From the NCBI RefSeq assembly GCF_000213175.1, contig NW_009799100.1, positions 1,880,705-1,944,704 of the forward strand: 64,000 nucleotides of DNA, in the 5' to 3' direction. The notes beneath the pieces are model-generated. The model did no database searches and was not told the origin of the DNA. It saw nothing but the letters and a program-made list of their open reading frames with translations. This DNA is from Neurospora tetrasperma FGSC 2508 (lineage: Eukaryota; Ascomycota; Sordariomycetes; Sordariales; Sordariaceae). Each line of letters opens with the position of its first letter. Position 1 is the first letter of the stretch. The position numbers were made by a program, and so were the translations under genes. Shown here piece after piece: positions 12,175 to 22,330 of the stretch.

Positions 12175-13785
12175 ACTGCTGTCTCCACGCGGTTTTCGAA
12201 ACTTAGTCCCTGGTGTTTGCCAGGAGGCTGATTTTTGCTTTCTTTGTATCAGACGTTGAAATACCTTCTTCACCATATTCCGCGGTCGATACACGAGGTA
12301 CATCCGGTCGAATTGTACCTGACTTTTGCTTCGTTTCTTCGCTTTTCGGAAAACGGCGACGAATAGCAATGACCTGACATGATATACTTCTCCAAAACGA
12401 CCACATCCGCCCAGTCAGCAAAAAGCCCACTCGTCAAAACCTGGAACCCGACAAAAAAAAACCACATACTCTTTGAAAACACACCCCATACATACGCTTA
12501 GTACCTAGTGTCTATTGTTATTTCTGCAGCCCCATCGGCGCGCTAAAGGCTGCTGCCATCTTGCGCCCTTCTTCCCTGCACCAGTCGTTCTTGCTGCTGC
12601 AAGCGACATATTTTATTATTCGACGACTTGATTTCGGTCTTGATGTTTGTTACGAGGATATCTTTTTTTTTTCTGTTCGGCGATATACCCCCATTAAAGC
12701 TATTGGTTATTCTGGTCTGCGCGTTGGGTGCGGCGATTTTTTTGGCGATATCTTCTTCTTCTTGGATATGTTTTTCTTTCTTTGAAAAAAATGACCCTTG
12801 AGTGTTGTTTGTCATCAACACGTGAGGAGGAAATTGGATGCGGCTGGAAAGTGTGAGGTGGGAGGCCACGGTTTGATTATATGATGGATGTCGAAACGTG
12901 ATAAAGGGAGAAGGAAGAGTACATGAAAAGTGATGAGGTTCCGTGGCCGAAGGCATTTGGGAAAGTCTGGTAGACCAAGGGTTTCGATTTCCGATGTGCT
13001 CGGGAGGACTGGGTTGGGCATTGGATATTATTCGAGATGTGACGCTGAATGAAAGAGCAGACGATGTTCGTGACGACGAAATATTTAAATCCCAAATCTT
13101 GACAAAAATCATACACCAGATGGTGATAATGGCGGTTTACTGAAGATTGGAGCTTGGATTGAAACGAAAGAGCGATGCCGAAGATGACGACGAGGTGACT
13201 GTTCTCGCCTGGATTCGGAGCTTGGGAGGGGGGGGAAAAGGTTAACATTAAAGAAAAAGGAGAGGGAGGAGAGTAGTATGGACACGAAGAAAAGGCACTG
13301 CAAGAAAGAAATCTTCAACCGACACCACTTGAAACATTTATAACACAAGGCGGGTATGACTTGGTGACTTGTCCTTGGCGGGTACTGTCATACACGTTCG
13401 TACTAGTCGACAAGGTTGTCTGCTCCTCGCTCCACGTTGGCTCTGGGCCCCTTCATCAAGTAATTGATACGAGCTCACACTAAAAATAACAATCGTCTTC
13501 GTATCAATTCACATTTCCACAATGTCCAGACCTTTCAATCTGAGCCAAAGCCGACTTGTCATTCATGGTTATGGATAGTGTCGAGTTGAAAAACATCATA
13601 TTACATATGTATGGCCTATGAAAGTCCATGGGACAAATGTGATGCTTCAACCTTACTGATACGGTCTAGCGTCATGTCGGCTTTTCTATAGCAGGATTGC
13701 AAAGGAAGAAGCAAAAGAGAAATGATAGAGCAATAATCGTCCCTCCCTATTCATGTTAAAGGACCTTCCCTCTTACACCCCATCA
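12175..13785. other. Intergenic region between convergent genes
   Basis: About 1.6 kb holding the 3' ends of the SUN gene (+) and the PCI gene (-). It is AT-richer than the coding parts, with short T-runs near 12661 and 12738. A 189-codon minus-strand frame (12543-13112) is low in complexity and unsupported. I see no RNA gene. Confidence 0.45.
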
Positions 13786-15477
13786 TCAACCCATTTTCAC
13801 CCACCCCGGTACATCTTCAAATTCACCAGGTGGCTCGTTCGTCTCACCCGCATCCGCCGCCGCCAGCTCATCCTCGTAGTCCTCCTTGAACCGGTCCATG
13901 ATACTCTCATACGGGCACGGCCAACCGGCCGCCACCGCGTTTCCGCCCTTGCGCTTGGCGCCCTCGACCGCGAACTTCTTTTGTTGGCGAGCAATGAACC
14001 CATTAAGTAGGCCCGCGTAGACCAAGCCCGCGACGATCGACTCCATGCTGTCGAGATCCGGTTGCTTGTTTCCAAAGATCAGGCCCTCCGACGGCATCAG
14101 CCGCTTCGGCTGTCCGCCTGGGGGAGGGGCGAGAGTGAGAGCGGAGGAGCCAGCGGCAACGGGGACGTAGCCCTCGAGGAGCTTCTGAACATAGGTGGCG
14201 GTGACCACAAGGTCGGCGAGGGAGAGGGCGGGGGCGCGGTTGGTCATCATGTTAGGATCGTTTCCGGTGGCGCCTTCCCATGTAAGCAGGAACGTCTTGC
14301 GCGTAAAGGAGCGCCAGACGAGCGGTTTGAGACGGTAGAGAAGAGTGAGGTAGAGGCCACGGTCCCAGAGCCAGTCTCTGCTGGCGTTGAGGGCCTGATG
14401 GAAGGCGACGAAATTGCCGGTCCGTATGGCGGCGCAAATTGGTATGAAGATGTCGCCGAAGCCGGCGGCCTCGGGCCGCGAGAGAAGCATCTGTGAGGGA
14501 AAACGTCCCAAGAGAAGGTTCGAGGGAACCCAATAGATCAGAATCTGTCGGCGATGCTTGAGGAATTGCGGATGGCATTGCCGGTAGGCCTCTTCAAAGC
14601 ACCAGTGGGCACGCATGTAATGGCCGTGGTCGAAGTTGAAGCGGCCAAGATAGTAGAGAAAGGTTACGCGTTGTGATGCCGGGTATAGGGAGAGTGCTGG
14701 TCCGCTTGTAGAGAGGTTGGTGAACATTTGGACGGCGAGTCTTGACTTGTCGCACTGCAGGAGGGTATGTTCATGAGTATTTCTTTCTGGAATCGTCTTA
14801 CAAGAAGGACGAGCAATGGGACGACTTACAGCAAACAGCAATTTCAGTGTCAAGTTTGCAAACAGATATACGGCAATCTTCTTCCCCTTTGGAGGCGACC
14901 AGCGAGTACTTGATCGATCTGTGAGACACGATGTAAAGATCTTTTGAATGATATCTGCGGCAAGCTCGACGATCGATTTCTTCTCGCCAGCTTCATCGCC
15001 AGTCATATCGCCCTGAATCTGGGCCATAAGATGAGGTTCCTTTGTAATGCTCATCACCAACTTGGAGAGCGCCTCTGAGAGAGACATGCTGGTTTGTAGA
15101 AGCATGATGCCATATGTTGGATTAGCAAGTGCATTTGCACATGATATGAGCAGGTCGCTGAGCCGGCCATAAAGTTTGACGATGTCGTTGAAGTCTACAT
15201 CGCGCCAGTACTTCAAATACTCCTCCATGAACGAATTGAAGCCAGGCCACGCCGAGCCTCGTCCTTCTGGAACGTCATCTTCTTCTGGCAGATGCTTCTC
15301 AACAAGCTTCTCGATATTGTCAGAATTAGGGGGACAAGTTGACCTCAGTTGTTGCCCAAGCTCATAATAATGTGCGGCAACATTCGGCTCGACGAGCAGC
15401 CAGTTGCGGAGCTCGTCACCATTTTGAGTTTGTACGAACCCGCGGATGCTGGTCAGAAATTCCGCGATGAGGCTCAT
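13786..15477 (-). CDS. csn12: CSN12/Thp1-like PCI-domain protein
   Basis: Homolog of the CSN12/Thp1/PCID2 family, PCI proteins tied to the COP9 signalosome and to transcription-coupled mRNA processing and export. The full ORF is 563 codons. Inside it, 14755-14829 has GTAAGT at its 5' end and CAG at its 3' end, is 75 bases long and contains no stop. Removing it joins LLFA to CDKSRLAVQMF and gives 538 residues, which I prefer. The C-terminal half carries the helical repeats and winged helix of a PCI domain: YYLGRFNF, HWCFEEAY, ILIYWVPSNLLLGRFP, and later LDSMESIVAGLVYAGLLNGFIA. The N-terminus MSLIAEFLTSIRGFVQTQNG starts right at an ATG with no earlier in-frame candidate. Confidence 0.88.
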   Translation of the reverse strand: MSLIAEFLTSIRGFVQTQNGDELRNWLLVEPNVAAHYYELGQQLRSTCPPNSDNIEKLVEKHLPEEDDVPEGRGSAWPGFNSFMEEYLKYWRDVDFNDIVKLYGRLSDLLISCANALANPTYGIMLLQTSMSLSEALSKLVMSITKEPHLMAQIQGDMTGDEAGEKKSIVELAADIIQKIFTSCLTDRSSTRWSPPKGKKIAVYLFANLTLKLLFAVSRPIARPSCKTIPERNTHEHTLLQCDKSRLAVQMFTNLSTSGPALSLYPASQRVTFLYYLGRFNFDHGHYMRAHWCFEEAYRQCHPQFLKHRRQILIYWVPSNLLLGRFPSQMLLSRPEAAGFGDIFIPICAAIRTGNFVAFHQALNASRDWLWDRGLYLTLLYRLKPLVWRSFTRKTFLLTWEGATGNDPNMMTNRAPALSLADLVVTATYVQKLLEGYVPVAAGSSALTLAPPPGGQPKRLMPSEGLIFGNKQPDLDSMESIVAGLVYAGLLNGFIARQQKKFAVEGAKRKGGNAVAAGWPCPYESIMDRFKEDYEDELAAADAGETNEPPGEFEDVPGWVKMG

Positions 15478-16216
15478 AGCTGTGGTATTTTTCTAGATGA
15501 CGCGCTCGTGACCGGTCGGGTTGTCTTTCAACCCAGCTTCCTCCTCCAAGGTCGTGGCCCGGCCGCGCCAGGGCACACACCAAGAGCGAAAGTCAGTGTG
15601 ATCTTGTAGAAGGATGAATGGCGGGGTGCGTCGTAATGTATTGTCGTAACCTGATATGTTGATACTTGAGTCGCGGAAAAGCTAGCGCTGAAGTAACAAT
15701 GCCGAATGATGCAATAAATAACTTGTTGTAGTTCTTGCTCGATGTTTGATTTGCTGAAGACAAAGGTGCAGACCGTTTCGGTGAAGCTGCGCGATCTCAA
15801 AGGTGAAGTTAAGGTGAGTGTGTTTGCACTGTGCTGCATTGATTTCAATGCGCGTTCGTCTTCTGACCAAACGCTGAAACCCTAACCCGAAAGCTATAAC
15901 TGTGAATACCCTGGGATCTTTGTTGCACGAGTTCATTGAATTTGTTCACCTTTATGCTCAGTTGTGGATTTACATCATCACCCAGATCATCAAGCTCACA
16001 ACATGGCACTGCAGTTTCCTTACTTCTTCAAATATATTCTGTCGCTTTTACCCAACAAGATGCAGCTGTAACTATGTGCAGACTGGCCCTGCTTCTGGCA
16101 GCGCATCATACCATTTGTACATGAAAGAAAGCCCAACCAACTCCAAAGCTTTGCAAATCTTCATCCTTATACAAGAATTCATCAAATACCCATCCGCAAC
16201 TCCACAATGTTCCCGT
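15478..16216. other. Promoter side of the PCI gene and 3' end of the thiolase gene
   Basis: About 740 bases. It holds a telomere-like CCCTAACCC at 15880-15888, about 400 bases upstream of the PCI gene start. A 221-codon plus-strand frame (15902-16567) is a shadow running into the thiolase antisense strand. Nothing else is seen. Confidence 0.45.
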
Positions 16217-17570
16217 TTAGACCGACTCGATCCTCTGGACGACCATCGCAGTGGCCGCACCTCCACCATTGCAAATAGCAGCTACACCGTACTGGCCAGG
16301 CTGGAGCTGATGAAGCAAGGTAACGAGAATGCGGGATCCAGAGCTACCCAAGGGGTGGCCAAGGGCAATGGCGCCACCAAGAGGATTCACCACAGCGCCT
16401 TCGAGACCCAGAATCTTCTCGTTGGCCTTGATGACCGCGGCGAAGGCCTCGTTAAACTCCCAAATGGCAACCTGGTCCTTGCTAATGCCGGCACGCTTAA
16501 GGGCAAGCTCAACCGCTTTAGAGGGCGCAATAGGGAAGTCGATGGGGTCCATAGCGGCATCAGCTGAACTGACAATACGGGCAAGGACCCTTGAGCCCTT
16601 GCCGAACTCTTGCGCGAGCGACTTGTTGCCGAGAACCAAAGCACTGGCGCCATCGTTGAGGGTAGAGGCGTTGGCAGCCGTCACGGTACCGGTGCCATCA
16701 CGGACGAAGGCAGGCTTGAGGGTAGAAACCTTGTCCAGCTTGATGTCGTTGTAGCCTTCATCCACCTCGATGATCTTGTCACCCTTCTTTCCCGGAACGG
16801 TGACCGGGACAACTTCCTCAGCAAACTTCCCGGAAGCCCAAGCCTCCTGGGCGCGCTTGTACGACTGGATGGCATACTCGTCCTGCTGTTCGCGAGAGAT
16901 CTGGAACTTTTTGGCAGTGTTCTCGGCGCAGTTGCCCATGTGGAACTCGTTGTAGACGTCGGTCAGCCCATCCTTGATAATGCCATCCTCCATCTTAATG
17001 TGACCGAAGGGGGGCATGCCGCTAGCGCGTGGAACGTAGTACGGCGCCCTTGTCATGTTCTCCATACCACCAGCGACCTGGGCCTCCGCTAGGCCAAGCT
17101 GGATGTTTTGCGCCGCGAACACAACCGCTTTGAGACCGGAAGCGCACACCTTGTTGATGGTGATGGCCTCTACGTTGGGGGAAAGGCCAGCAAAGATAGC
17201 GGCCTGGCGCGCAGGTGCCTGGCCAACAGACCCCTGGAGGACGTTGCCCATGTAGACATCGGTGATCTTCTCAACGGGGATACCCGACCTCTTGACGGCC
17301 TCCTTGATGACAACGGCACCGAGCTTGGGAGCAGGAACGGTGGTGTAAGAGCCATTGAACTGGCAGATGTTAGCACAAGCGCTGTGTTGTGGAAATGGCT
17401 GTTTTTACGGAGCGCTTTACCTTGGCCGTTGGTGTCCTCACACCACTGAGAATGTAGGCATCCTGAATCTGCTGACGGAGAGCAGACTGGGTGGAAAAAA
17501 GACGAGCGCAAGCGACACGGGAAGTGCGCGAAGCCGAGCCAGCGGCTGTCCTGGCGTGGCTAAGAACCAT
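16217..17570 (-). CDS. Mitochondrial acetyl-CoA acetyltransferase (thiolase II)
   Basis: 430-residue thiolase that reversibly condenses two acetyl-CoA to acetoacetyl-CoA. Exons on the minus strand: 17570-17421, then 17359-16217; the 61-base intron starts GTAAAG and ends CCAG. The N-terminus ([18 protein letters not shown]...LFSTQ) is Arg/Ser-rich and lacks acids, a good mitochondrial presequence, so I place the enzyme in the matrix and not with the cytosolic sterol-pathway Erg10. The nucleophilic Cys lies in [11 protein letters not shown] (about residue 122). The C-terminal signatures [19 protein letters not shown] (His about 385) and CNGGGAATA (Cys about 413) are intact. It is divergent from mus-8, with about 1.6 kb between the two starts. 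Confidence 0.95.
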
Positions 17571-19145
17571 TTTGAGTGTCGGAAGCTGGTAACGATGAGT
17601 TACAGGACGTAGGGGCGGTACTGCACAGCGCAGATGTCGGAGGGGAATCTGGCGAGAAGGAAGAAAGGAAGATGGCCGAACGGGGAATGAACAACAGCAC
17701 AGCAACAGGAGAGGCAACACAAAAACAGGAGCAGGAAATAATTGGGAGTAGGGACAGAATCACAGGGAAGACTTTCTTCTATTGTTGAGGAATGATTAAT
17801 AAAACTACTAGCTGGGGAGGCGATAACTGGTCTCTTCCTCTCCTTCCCGCTTTCTTTTCCTCGGAACTTGTCAGATGCCATGATGGCACCTGTCGGCTTG
17901 TGACGGTATATGTGTGGAGAGGATTCACACAAAAGCGATGCTTCACCCCGCCAATTGAGCGCCAAACAGTGGCCGCCACCGTGGTTCCTCCGCGGGGACC
18001 CCAACGGGCGCAAGGGACACAGAAGCTTGGTATCCGGGGTTTCCCGTGGAGCCTGCCGCTGACAGACAGGGGAAGCTCCTCATCCACTAGTGTACAACCG
18101 AAGAATGCCCTGCTTGGGTCATGAGCCCATGAGTGCCGTACCCACGGGCGGATGGAGAAACATCAGATGGAGCTAGAGTTGAAGCCGTAGCGGAGGGGAA
18201 ACGGATCGATTCGGGGGTGGACGCTCTCCAAACAGTTCATTCACTCTTTTCCGTAGCCTCCTGTTGCCAGCGCCGACATCATAGCTGTACCGGATACTGC
18301 CCGCATAAAATCAGGGATCAAAAGGCCAGGGCACTGCACGCTCAAAAGTCGTTTCGCATCACTTATGATCTATCCCAGTCGCGCTTGTCCCTGCAATTGC
18401 CATCCCGCGCGCGTCTTTGGATATTGGGCAGAAGCGAACCACTTTACACGCAGGAACAAAAGCCGAGCTTCGCAACGCGACTTGAGATGTTGCGTTGGTT
18501 CCAAGCAACGATCCTATTGCGGCGTTGAAGTGTTTTCGGGCAGCTGCCGGGGGATGCCACAGGAGACAGCTTGATCAAATCACTGATTCAACCCGAACAA
18601 TTGGCTGTCATGCCACAATTTCTGATGTTTTCTTGGGATTCATTTGTCAGTGCGATTTAGACGTTTGGCTGGACAACCATTTGGCGGTGGCGTGATAGAA
18701 GGTGTGTGACTGTGGTCCCAGTCCATCAGCTGGCCGTCACCTCGCGCACGAGCCACCAGTCGCTTCATACCCAAGTGTAATTGGCTGAGAATCAGAAAAG
18801 TGCTATTTACCTAACAATCCGGCGGCAATTGCCAACCGGGGCAGTCACTGTTCATTGCCCCCTGCCCTCGGCGCGCGTTCTCCTAGCTTCTTTGTGACGC
18901 CCCCTCCGGGCAATCAGTTGGGTATGATAAGATAGCGGTCGTTAATGCGCGTTCACTTGTTGGCTCTGCTGGTTTCCGTCATTCATCTCCGCCCCTACAA
19001 AACAGTTCGTTGATTGTCTCTTCGCTATTCCAACCACGAAACCCATCTCGACTTTGGACAAAAGTATCACATCGATCCTACGTACTCCATCAACCTTGTA
19101 GCTTTCTCTCCTGGGCCGACTTCATCCCCCATCACCAAAGCCAAA
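17571..19145. other. Divergent promoter region, thiolase (-) / mus-8 (+)
   Basis: About 1.6 kb between two start codons facing apart. No protein-coding signal is convincing; frames such as 17779-18087 and 18133-18528 lack domains and splice support. Two CCTCGG words (near 17868 and 18864) resemble the fungal fatty-acid response core, but a six-base match is expected by chance. Confidence 0.45.
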
Positions 19146-19848
19146 ATGTCAACCGCTGCCCGCCGCCGGCTCATGCGAGACTTCAAGGTGCGAGACATCA
19201 TGAGCCACCCCGTTGGGTTCACACCGCTTGATGATTTGGCCGCCATGAGCACAATATACTCACCATGTTCCTCGACAGCGCATGCAAACCGATCCTCCCG
19301 CTGGTGTTTCCGCCTCTCCCGTACCCGACAATGTTATGACATGGTAAGGAGAACGGTCTTTGCTGCGGTGTCGTTATGGGCGGTCGACCCCCGGCACGGC
19401 AATGACTGACATGAGTCTCCATATAGGAACGCCGTGATCATCGGACCCGCCGATACGCCCTTCGAAGATGGCACCTTCCGCCTGGTGATGCACTTTGAGG
19501 AGCAGTATCCCAATAAGCCTCCTTCGGTCAAGTTCATCAGCGAGATGTTCCACCCTAATGTTTACGCCACTGGCGAACTCTGTCTCGATATCCTCCAGAA
19601 CCGCTGGAGTCCTACGTACGACGTCGCGGCTGTTCTTACCAGTATTCAGAGGTACGACTGCATAATATCTTGTTGACGTTCATTTTGCGTTGTGTTATTA
19701 TGCTGACCAAACTGTCTTGACTAGTCTGCTCAATGACCCGAACACAGGATCGCCTGCAAACGTCGAAGCCTCCAACCTATACAAGGACAACCGCAAAGAA
19801 TACCACAAGAGGGTCCGGGAAACTGTTGAGAAGAGCTGGGAGGATTGA
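19146..19848 (+). CDS. mus-8: Ubiquitin-conjugating enzyme E2, RAD6/UBC2 (MUS-8)
   Basis: 151-residue Rad6-type E2, needed for post-replication DNA repair (PCNA ubiquitination) and for histone H2B ubiquitination with its RING partners. Exons: 19146-19187, 19279-19343, 19427-19651, 19725-19848. All three introns are GT-AG and the joined frame closes exactly at 456 bases including the stop. The N-terminus [14 protein letters not shown] is the Rad6 hallmark. The catalytic Cys88 is in [17 protein letters not shown], after the HPNVY motif. There is no long acidic C-terminal tail as in budding yeast; the protein ends KSWED. Exon 1 encodes only 14 residues. Confidence 0.97.
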
Positions 19849-22330
19849 ATAGTGACGACACTCATCATCTCGGGGCCCTCGATGGCAAAAAGCCAATGAT
19901 TGATCTGGGTGCTGCAAGTCGGTGTTAATATTGCTCACTGGGCTGTTCGATACAGATCTCTTGGCTATATCAACAGTCAGTTGTCGACCGACGACGAGTT
20001 GCGAGATGATCCACATTCGAGGATACCCGGCGGTTTGGCCTTTTAGGGCGTGAGGGTGGAACGGATGTCGTGATATTACATTGCATTTGGGAGGCGTCGT
20101 TCTTTCGGGGCGTTTTTGTTGTATTTCAAATATCCGCATCTCTCGCCTATTGATGGCTGAGAGTCAGCCTGCTTGTCTGCAATGGAGAAAGCGGGAGTGC
20201 TTGGTTTTTCTCACTCTTTAGGGCGGTTGTCGGGTTTGGAGTTTAGGCGCTCGTATCATACCAACACAAGCATATCTGGCGGGGGCAGTCCCTGGATACC
20301 TCAACTCACCCCAAAAAGCCCTAGATAGCGTTCTTTTCCTTTGTCTTAGAGATGAAGAGATGGCATAGTGTCTTTTATTGCAAAAAGCTCACCATGTTAT
20401 GTCGGCCGGCTTAGATGTACGAGTTTCCAGAGAGTCTTGCATTTCTCAGCTTTTCTCTGTTTCTTTGACAAAAGTGTACATGACCCTGCTTGGTGCCTTA
20501 CATCCACATGATTTATATCATCTATACCTAAGGCTGAGAGTCAAGTCTAGCGTGCACATTTCGAATTGCGGCGTTGCTTGATACATGCTCACGTTAACAG
20601 GCATTCCTTAAATGCAAGGGTCCCTGCGAGAGTGAAAGACAGGCTGACTACCTCCATCGTAAATACTTGGGAAGCTCGTTTTCCAGGCTTGTGCAGAAAA
20701 CGCAGGGTTAAAGAGCTGTCAGATGCTTTTGGCCGTCAGAGAGCATACAGTGTACGTGAATTCCGAACACTTTTAACCCTGCAACCTGGAAACAAGGTTC
20801 TCAAGTCTTTACGGTACGTCCTGGTCCGACTTACCTAGGTAGCTCTACAAGGCCCTCTTGGAATACTTCTCATATCTTGCATAGGTACGATTTCATGTTG
20901 TTAGGACTGACGCTTTGCGTATGATCTGCATGAGGGGTGAGGTTGTCATATATTGTGGGTAGCTGAACTTGGCTAGGTACCTCTACAGCGGCAGCCTCTT
21001 GAAAGCTCGAATTGACGACGTAGAGAGGTATCTTGAAAATTGATTTCAAGGCACCCAAAAGAGCAAAGAAATGGCCATAGGCAACTTGAACAGCAGGAAA
21101 GGGGGCGGGCATCTCCAAGAATACTGGCTTGTATGCTTGTGCCACTTGGGTCTGCTAGAAACGTGCGATCAAATTACCTCTAGGGAATGGGTTTCAGATT
21201 GGGGTTTTCCATATGTACACTAGAGGTAGGTACCCTCAGGCTGAGCCTCCCCCAATCCTGTTTGAAGCTTTGAAATATTTCTACAATTGATGAAGATATC
21301 TCCTCCATGGCACCCGAGAGTATTGGCCGAACGGGCATTCAATCTTCAGGCAGGTACTTACACTCGGAGGTAGAGGCAGAGGTAGGTAGGTAAGTGGAAG
21401 TAAAGGTACTGGTCTCGCAGTCCGCCTCGCAGCACCAGCCGCCCCGAGTGCCGTCCCGCCCCGGTTGTTAGGTAAAGGGACAGGGGCAGCAGGCACAACC
21501 GAGGGGAGTCGTCCACTGGCGACGACTGGCAGCGGTTCGCTTTCAGGACCCCTCCCGCCCTTGGCTGCGCACCGTTCAGACTGCGTCTCAGGCTGCGACT
21601 CTGCACTGACCGACAAGACCCCACTATCTTCATCGCGTTTCGACATTTGTTCGGTTTCTTCTAGACCCTTGAATGGATTGCCTTGGGTACCGACCACACG
21701 TGTGATGAGTACCCCTTCCTGCCCTTCCATCTCGACGAGAACATACGGCGGCGGCGACAGTAGCTGCGGTTACCCCTTTCAGCCCCTTTTTGCACATTCT
21801 GCACACGTTCGCCTTTTCGCCTAGCCCTCAAGGTTTGCTTTGCTTTGCTCTGCATAGGTAGCTTTTAAGGTTTGCTGTCTTCTTCCATCGCTGCGGCCCA
21901 AAGGGGTTCAGTTACCTAACGAAACGCCAACGTGCCTCGGCGGGCGAGTAGTGTGTCACATTGAAGCCCACCTTCACCTTTTGCCTTTCTTCACACCGCA
22001 CCCGCAGCCGCGAACCGCACCGCAACTGCACCACACCACAACCACCGCTCACGACGGACCGCGGAGGAGGGAAACGACGACGAGAACACGCGCCTAACCG
22101 GAACTCGTCACCTTTTGTGATATCCGGATCCAACTCGGAGAGACACCTGGACCCCGACTGACCGAGACCCTGCTTCTCTATCTCTCTGCTGCAGGCGGCC
22201 GGGCTCCTTGTCCATCTCCCCTCTCCCCCCCCTCTCCCCCCCTCACTCCACCACCCATCCTCCCCGACAACATCGGCCGCGCCGCCTTTCATGACAGTGC
22301 GCTACCCAGCGCTGCAAGGGAATCGCCATA
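19849..22330. other. Intergenic region upstream of kinesin
   Basis: About 2.5 kb. It contains a TACCTAGGTA palindrome at 20832-20841 and related GGTACCT/AGGTAGGTA words near 20970, 21225 and 21350-21395. The last 400 bases are CA/CT-rich and probably 5' leader of the kinesin mRNA. No gene is recognised. Confidence 0.45.

Noticed and set aside
17868-18870. Two CCTCGG words upstream of the thiolase gene as fatty-acid response sites
   Set aside because: Six-base matches are expected by chance in 1.6 kb, and this enzyme is not a proven target.
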